A stretch of DNA of 64,000 nucleotides, taken from positions 25,645,434 to 25,709,433 of the forward strand of contig OY986969.1 in assembly GCA_963920575.1 (NCBI GenBank), in the 5' to 3' direction. A program made the position numbers and the translations under genes. The stretch comes from Narthecium ossifragum (Eukaryota > Streptophyta > Magnoliopsida > Dioscoreales > Nartheciaceae). A model generated the notes under the pieces. That model saw nothing but the letters and a program-made list of their open reading frames with translations. It did not search any database and was not told where the DNA came from. Positions 60,477-64,000 of this stretch are shown one piece after another; within the stretch, counting starts at the first letter, position 1; the number at the start of each line of letters is the position of its first letter.

Positions 60477-60985
60477 GAAAGAGAAAAGTAGTAGAGAAAA
60501 GAGAATTTTGAAAAGAGCACAGAGAAGAGAGTAGAGATAAAAGAGAAAAGAGAATTTTGAAAAGAGAACATAGAAGAGAGAAAAGAGAACTAAGAAAAGA
60601 GAAGAGAGTAGAGAGTAGAGAGTAGAGAGTAGAGAGTAGAGAGAAAAGAGAATTTTGAAAAGAGAACATAGAAAAGAGAACTAAGAAAAGAGAAGAGAGA
60701 AGAGAGAAAAGAGAATTTTGAACAGAGAATTTTGAAAAGAGAATAGAGAAGAGTGTAGAGAGAGAAGAGAAAAGATAATTTTGAAAAGAGAACATAGAAG
60801 AGAGAAAAGGGAAAAGAAAAAAGAGAACTAAGAAAAGAGAAGAGAGAAGACAGTAGAGAGAAAAGAGAATTTTGAAAAGAGAACTAAGAAAAGAATAGAA
60901 AGAAGAGAGTAGAGAGAAAAGAGAAAAGAGAATTTTGAAAAGAGAATAGAGAAGAGAGTGAGAGAAAAGAGAAGAGAGAATTTTC
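60477..60985. repeat. Purine-rich array (GAGAAAAGAGAATTTTGAAAAG)n
   Basis: About 500 bases on the plus strand are almost pure A and G apart from short TTTT interruptions and GTAGA steps. The core GAGAATTTTGAAAAGAGAAC recurs many times. It is the complement of the core of the pyrimidine-rich array at 61118-62166, so the two arrays face each other as an inverted pair. Confidence 0.88.
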
Positions 60986-61117
60986 TAAATGAAGCCGTTC
61001 ATGGGGACGGGGTATGTGGATGTGTCTGCGAAGCTGAATATCTGAAAGGAATGGCCGGGGTCGGAGTAGACATAGAAAGCATTCTTGATCGCGACGGCGG
61101 AGACGAAGGGTGACGCC
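60986..61117 (-). pseudogene. Unassigned coding-like fragment B between the arrays
   Basis: Unique sequence at the switch point between the two arrays. The minus strand reads SAVAIKNAFYVYSDPGHSFQ, continues to TYPVPMNGFI, and then stops. It looks like part of a real protein, but I do not recognise the family. Both sides end abruptly in simple repeats. Confidence 0.4.
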
Positions 61118-62166
61118 GCCCATGTTCTCTTTTCAAAATTCTCTTTTCTCTTGACAGGGGAGAAGGGGCAGCAAGAACAGAGGGAACTCGTTGACAGGGG
61201 AGAAGGGGTCTCTTCTCTGTTCTCTCTACTCTCTTCTCTCTGCTCTCTTTTCTTAGTTCTCTTTTCAAAATTCTCTTTTCAAAATCCTCTTTTCTCTCTA
61301 CTCTATACTCTCTACTCTCTTCTCTTTTCTTAGTTCTCTTTTCTCTTTTCTCTTTTCTCTTTTCTCTTTTCTCTCTTCTATGTTCTCTTTTCAAAATTCT
61401 CTTTTATCTTTTCTCTCTACTCTCTTCTCTATGCTCTTTTCAAAATTCTCTTCTCTATTAGCATATGAATCTAGACAGCATTCTCTTTTCTCTCTTCTAT
61501 GTTCTCTTTTCAAAATTCTCTTTTATCTTTTCTCTCTACTCTCTTCTCTCTGCTCTTTTCAAAATTCTCTTTTCAAAATTCTCTTCTCTATTAGCATATG
61601 AATCCAGACAGCATTCTCTTTTCTCTCTTCTATGTTCTCTTTTCAAAATTCTCTTTTCTCTTTTCTCTCTACTCTCTTCTCTCTGCTCTTTTCAAAATTC
61701 TCTTTTCAAAATTCTCTTCTCTATTAGCATATGAATCCAGACAGCATTCTCTTTTCTCTCTTCTATGTTCTCTTTTCAAAATTCTCTTTTCTCTTTTCTC
61801 TCTACTCTCTTCTCTTTGCTCTTTTCAAAATTCTCTTCTCTATTAGCATATGAATCCAGGCAGCATTCTCTTTTCTCTCTTCTATGTTCTCTTTTCAAAA
61901 TTCTCTTTTCTCTTTTCTCTCTACTCTCTTCTCTCTTCTCTTTTCAAAATTCTCTTCTCTATTAGCATATGAATCCAGACAGCATTCTCTTTTCTCTCTT
62001 CTATGTTCTCTTTTCAAAATTCTCTTTTATCTTTTCTCTCTACTCTCTTCTCTCTGCTCTTTTCAAAATTCTCTTTTCAAAATTCTCTTCTCTATTAGCA
62101 TATGAATCCAGACAACATTCTCTTTTCTCTCTTCTATGTTCTCTTTTCAAAATTCTCTTTTCTCTT
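61118..62166. repeat. Pyrimidine-rich array with 119/133-bp higher-order units
   Basis: The plus strand is CTCTTTTC-rich. The marker ATTAGCATATGAATC occurs at 61457, 61590, 61723, 61842, 61961 and 62094, at spacings of 133, 133, 119, 119 and 133. The long units carry one more copy of a 14-base AAAATTCTCTTTTC-type piece than the short ones. The repeated peptides in all frames (such as FSFQNSLFS) are artefacts of the repeat. Confidence 0.9.
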
Positions 62167-62636
62167 ACCAAAAATCAGAGAAGGTATCTACAGGTTCCAG
62201 GCGTAGTCCCTTTGGATCCTCTCTTCTATGTGCCATGTGGTTCCTCTCCTCCCTTTGGATCCTCTCCACGTACGCCAGCATCCCCCTCCTGGCGTAGTCC
62301 ATGGCAAAGGTGTCGACCACCAGCGCGTCGGCGATGAACCCCGTCAGCGTGATGAACTGCCAGCAGAACCCAAGCCTCGCGATCCTCGGTATGAAGTCCC
62401 CCATCTCCTCGTCGGACATCCTCGACGCGTCCCAGTTGAACGATGGCGAGAGGTTGTAGGCCAGCATCACCTCGGGCTGCACCGACTTCACCCCCTTGGC
62501 GAACATGGTGCACTCTCCGAGGTCCGGGCTGGACTTCTCCATCCAGATGAGGTCGGCGTGGTGCGCGAAGGCCCAGCCGCGAACGATGGCCGCCACTACC
62601 GATCCCTGAAACATGTAGAAGCCTTCTCTGGTTCTT
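62165..62636 (-). pseudogene. ICL: Isocitrate lyase exon fragment (rearranged)
   Basis: From 62635 to 62240 the minus strand matches plant isocitrate lyase: [62 protein letters not shown] and [19 protein letters not shown]. Isocitrate lyase is the glyoxylate-cycle enzyme of glyoxysomes. The fragment covers only part of the C-terminal half; the catalytic KKCGH region and the SRL/ARM-type peroxisomal end are absent. On the right, homology stops at a CTCCTC run; on the left it runs into a duplicated GGATCCTCTC stretch. A short inverted copy of its own start lies at 62170-62200 on the plus strand. The internal frame is intact, so it may be recent. Confidence 0.85.
62170..62200 (+). pseudogene. 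Inverted copy of the ICL exon start
   Basis: The plus strand reads IREGIYRFQ (62174 onward), the same block as [10 protein letters not shown] on the minus strand at 62635-62603. About 24 of 30 bases agree. It sits at the right edge of the pyrimidine array, directly after CTCTTTTCTCTTACC. Confidence 0.65.
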
Positions 62637-64000
62637 GATGAGAAGAGAGGAGGAGGAGGAAGAGGAAGAGGAGAGCGTATGTTTTTTTAGGTTGTTGTAG
62701 TAGGGGGGCATATGTGTCTTTTGAAGTGATAGATGGTGTTAAGGCCCCAAATCTTATGCTTAGTGTTTTTTTAACGGGATAAGTCTAGTTTATGGTGCTG
62801 ACGCCCCTTCCCCCAAACAAAACCGGTATCCACGTGCGAGCCCGGCTGTCAGCCCATGACACCCCCAAGGCTCAAAGGCTAGCCCAAGCAACAAATAATA
62901 CAGGTGGCTCTCATAATCTATCTCCAATTCTTCATGCACGTGAACATTATGACTTAGATTTCTTACGACATGTTTGGTTAAATATAACTGTCAGAAATGG
63001 AATGGTTAAATTCCTGGTCAAATCCCATTTCGTTGTTTAATTAGACATTAAAGTTGAGAATGGAATGCTTCATTTCTGACAAGTTGGGAATGAGCTTATC
63101 TCATCTAATAGCTCGTAATCCCTCATTCCATTCCCGACGGAATGACGGTTATAATATAACTTGGTTATTTATATCCTATTCTCATTCCATTACCACACTT
63201 ATTTTTATGTACCAAACACCTTCAAGCATGATTCCTAATCCCATTCATTGTGCAAACCAAACATGTCGCGTCATCCTCATTCCTGATCTCATTCTCATTT
63301 TTGATCTCATTCTCATTCCATTCCACATTCATTATGCAAATCAGACATACCATTAGGGTTTTTAAAATATGTTTCTTCTATATAACCCCCCTCCCAAGCT
63401 AATAGGTGAGGAGCTATACGTACTCAGATGGTTTCCCTCTTTTCTTGCATCATACATTCATACATACTGAGTTACTGACTGAGCACAATAAGGGAACAAT
63501 TTCATGGCTCCTGTGTCTAAAAGTTTCCCCTCTCTTTCTTATTCTTCCTTCGGTTATGTATTGTTATATATGTTTGGTGGGCGAGTTGGGATCGATGGCG
63601 GCTCCTCCGACTGGCACAGGAGGAGACGGACTACGCTCGTAAGGAGTGTGGCCGGTCGCCATGGAGGTAGGTTGGAGTCCCGGCCAGGGCAAGTTACATG
63701 ACCTATTAGGGATCTTAAGACATCCATCTTGAGATGGATGTGCCCTTCTGCTCTCCTCCTCAATAAGATGGTATGCCACTTCCCTAATTGAAACTTACAT
63801 GTCTGGAAGTACTCAGAACTTGGCTATGATCGATCCAGGAGAAGCCCCAAGAATGGAAATGCCGATCAAAAGATTAGATTAGTTGATGTAGTTGGAGTTG
63901 GAATTGCAAATGATAAATTGGCATTTTTCACCGTGTGTATATATATATATAGGTTATTGAATATTAAAGAGAAAAATTCTCCTTTCATTGTGTTTTTCTT
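62637..64000. other. Right-end spacer without gene
   Basis: After a GAGGA-rich stretch (62640-62680) there are degenerate MITE-like phrases with CATTCCATTCC and TCATTCTCATT repeats (63130-63330). I see no gene, RNA or transposon with clear ends. Several short frames near 63550-63780 overlap on both strands and look like chance. Confidence 0.5.

Noticed and set aside
59721..60571. Frames of 183 and 251 codons in the simple-repeat block
   Set aside because: Made of repeated Pro/Leu/Ser or Gly/Glu runs from the repeats; no real protein, apart from fragment A noted separately.

Overview
This is nuclear plant DNA. Coding sequence is broken into many short exons with GT..AG introns, one single-exon secreted-peptide gene is present, the spacers carry plant MITEs, and there is a U2 snRNA gene with a plant-type USE/TATA promoter. 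GC-rich 5' exons beside AT-rich introns (LEA-2, thioredoxin and RLCK genes) suggest a monocot, probably non-grass, but I cannot name the species. I rebuilt every gene model by hand from splice sites; exon lengths sum to complete reading frames in all of them.

Layout, left to right. 1-123 (-): 5' end of a cold-shock-domain protein. 2405-4971 (-): BCD1, a zf-HIT box C/D snoRNP assembly factor. 7886-11997 (+): FEX fluoride exporter with two CrcB domains. 12801-15026 (+): chloroplast m-type (m3-like) thioredoxin. 15969-16370 (+): RALF34-like peptide. 16654-17792: internally deleted PIF/Harbinger transposon. 18710-19900 (-): membrane-anchored LEA-2 (NHL-like) protein. 20536-25367 (-): SPARK-domain receptor kinase. 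26893-29831 (+): PI-PLC X-domain protein. 29982-30177 (-): U2 snRNA. 31580-36347 (-): MIP3-like Sec1/Munc18 protein. 37964-40768 (-): ribosomal protein eS10. 42188-45150 (-): transmembrane RLCK of the At1g01540 type. 47441-57558 (-): nicotinate phosphoribosyltransferase, 15 exons over 10 kb. 59880-62640: a low-complexity block with 31-bp tandem repeats, a purine-rich array facing a pyrimidine-rich array of 119/133-bp units, and a captured isocitrate lyase exon. 62640-64000: no gene found.

The genes do not form an operon or an evident cluster; they are ordinary independent plant genes. Loose themes are ribosome and RNA biogenesis (BCD1, eS10, U2), membrane or secreted signalling (RALF, two kinases, LEA-2, PLC-X) and organelle or metabolic housekeeping (Trx, NAPRT, FEX, MIP3).

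The most unusual material is non-genic: a Mutator-type MITE with nested palindromes and a 9-bp target duplication inside a NAPRT intron (related copy at 15.3 kb), a 399-bp hAT-type MITE full of CCGAA motifs, the 60.5-62.2 kb facing purine/pyrimidine arrays next to a rearranged ICL exon, duplicated 3' splice sites in FEX and NAPRT, and a large-subunit rRNA-like fragment in an eS10 intron.
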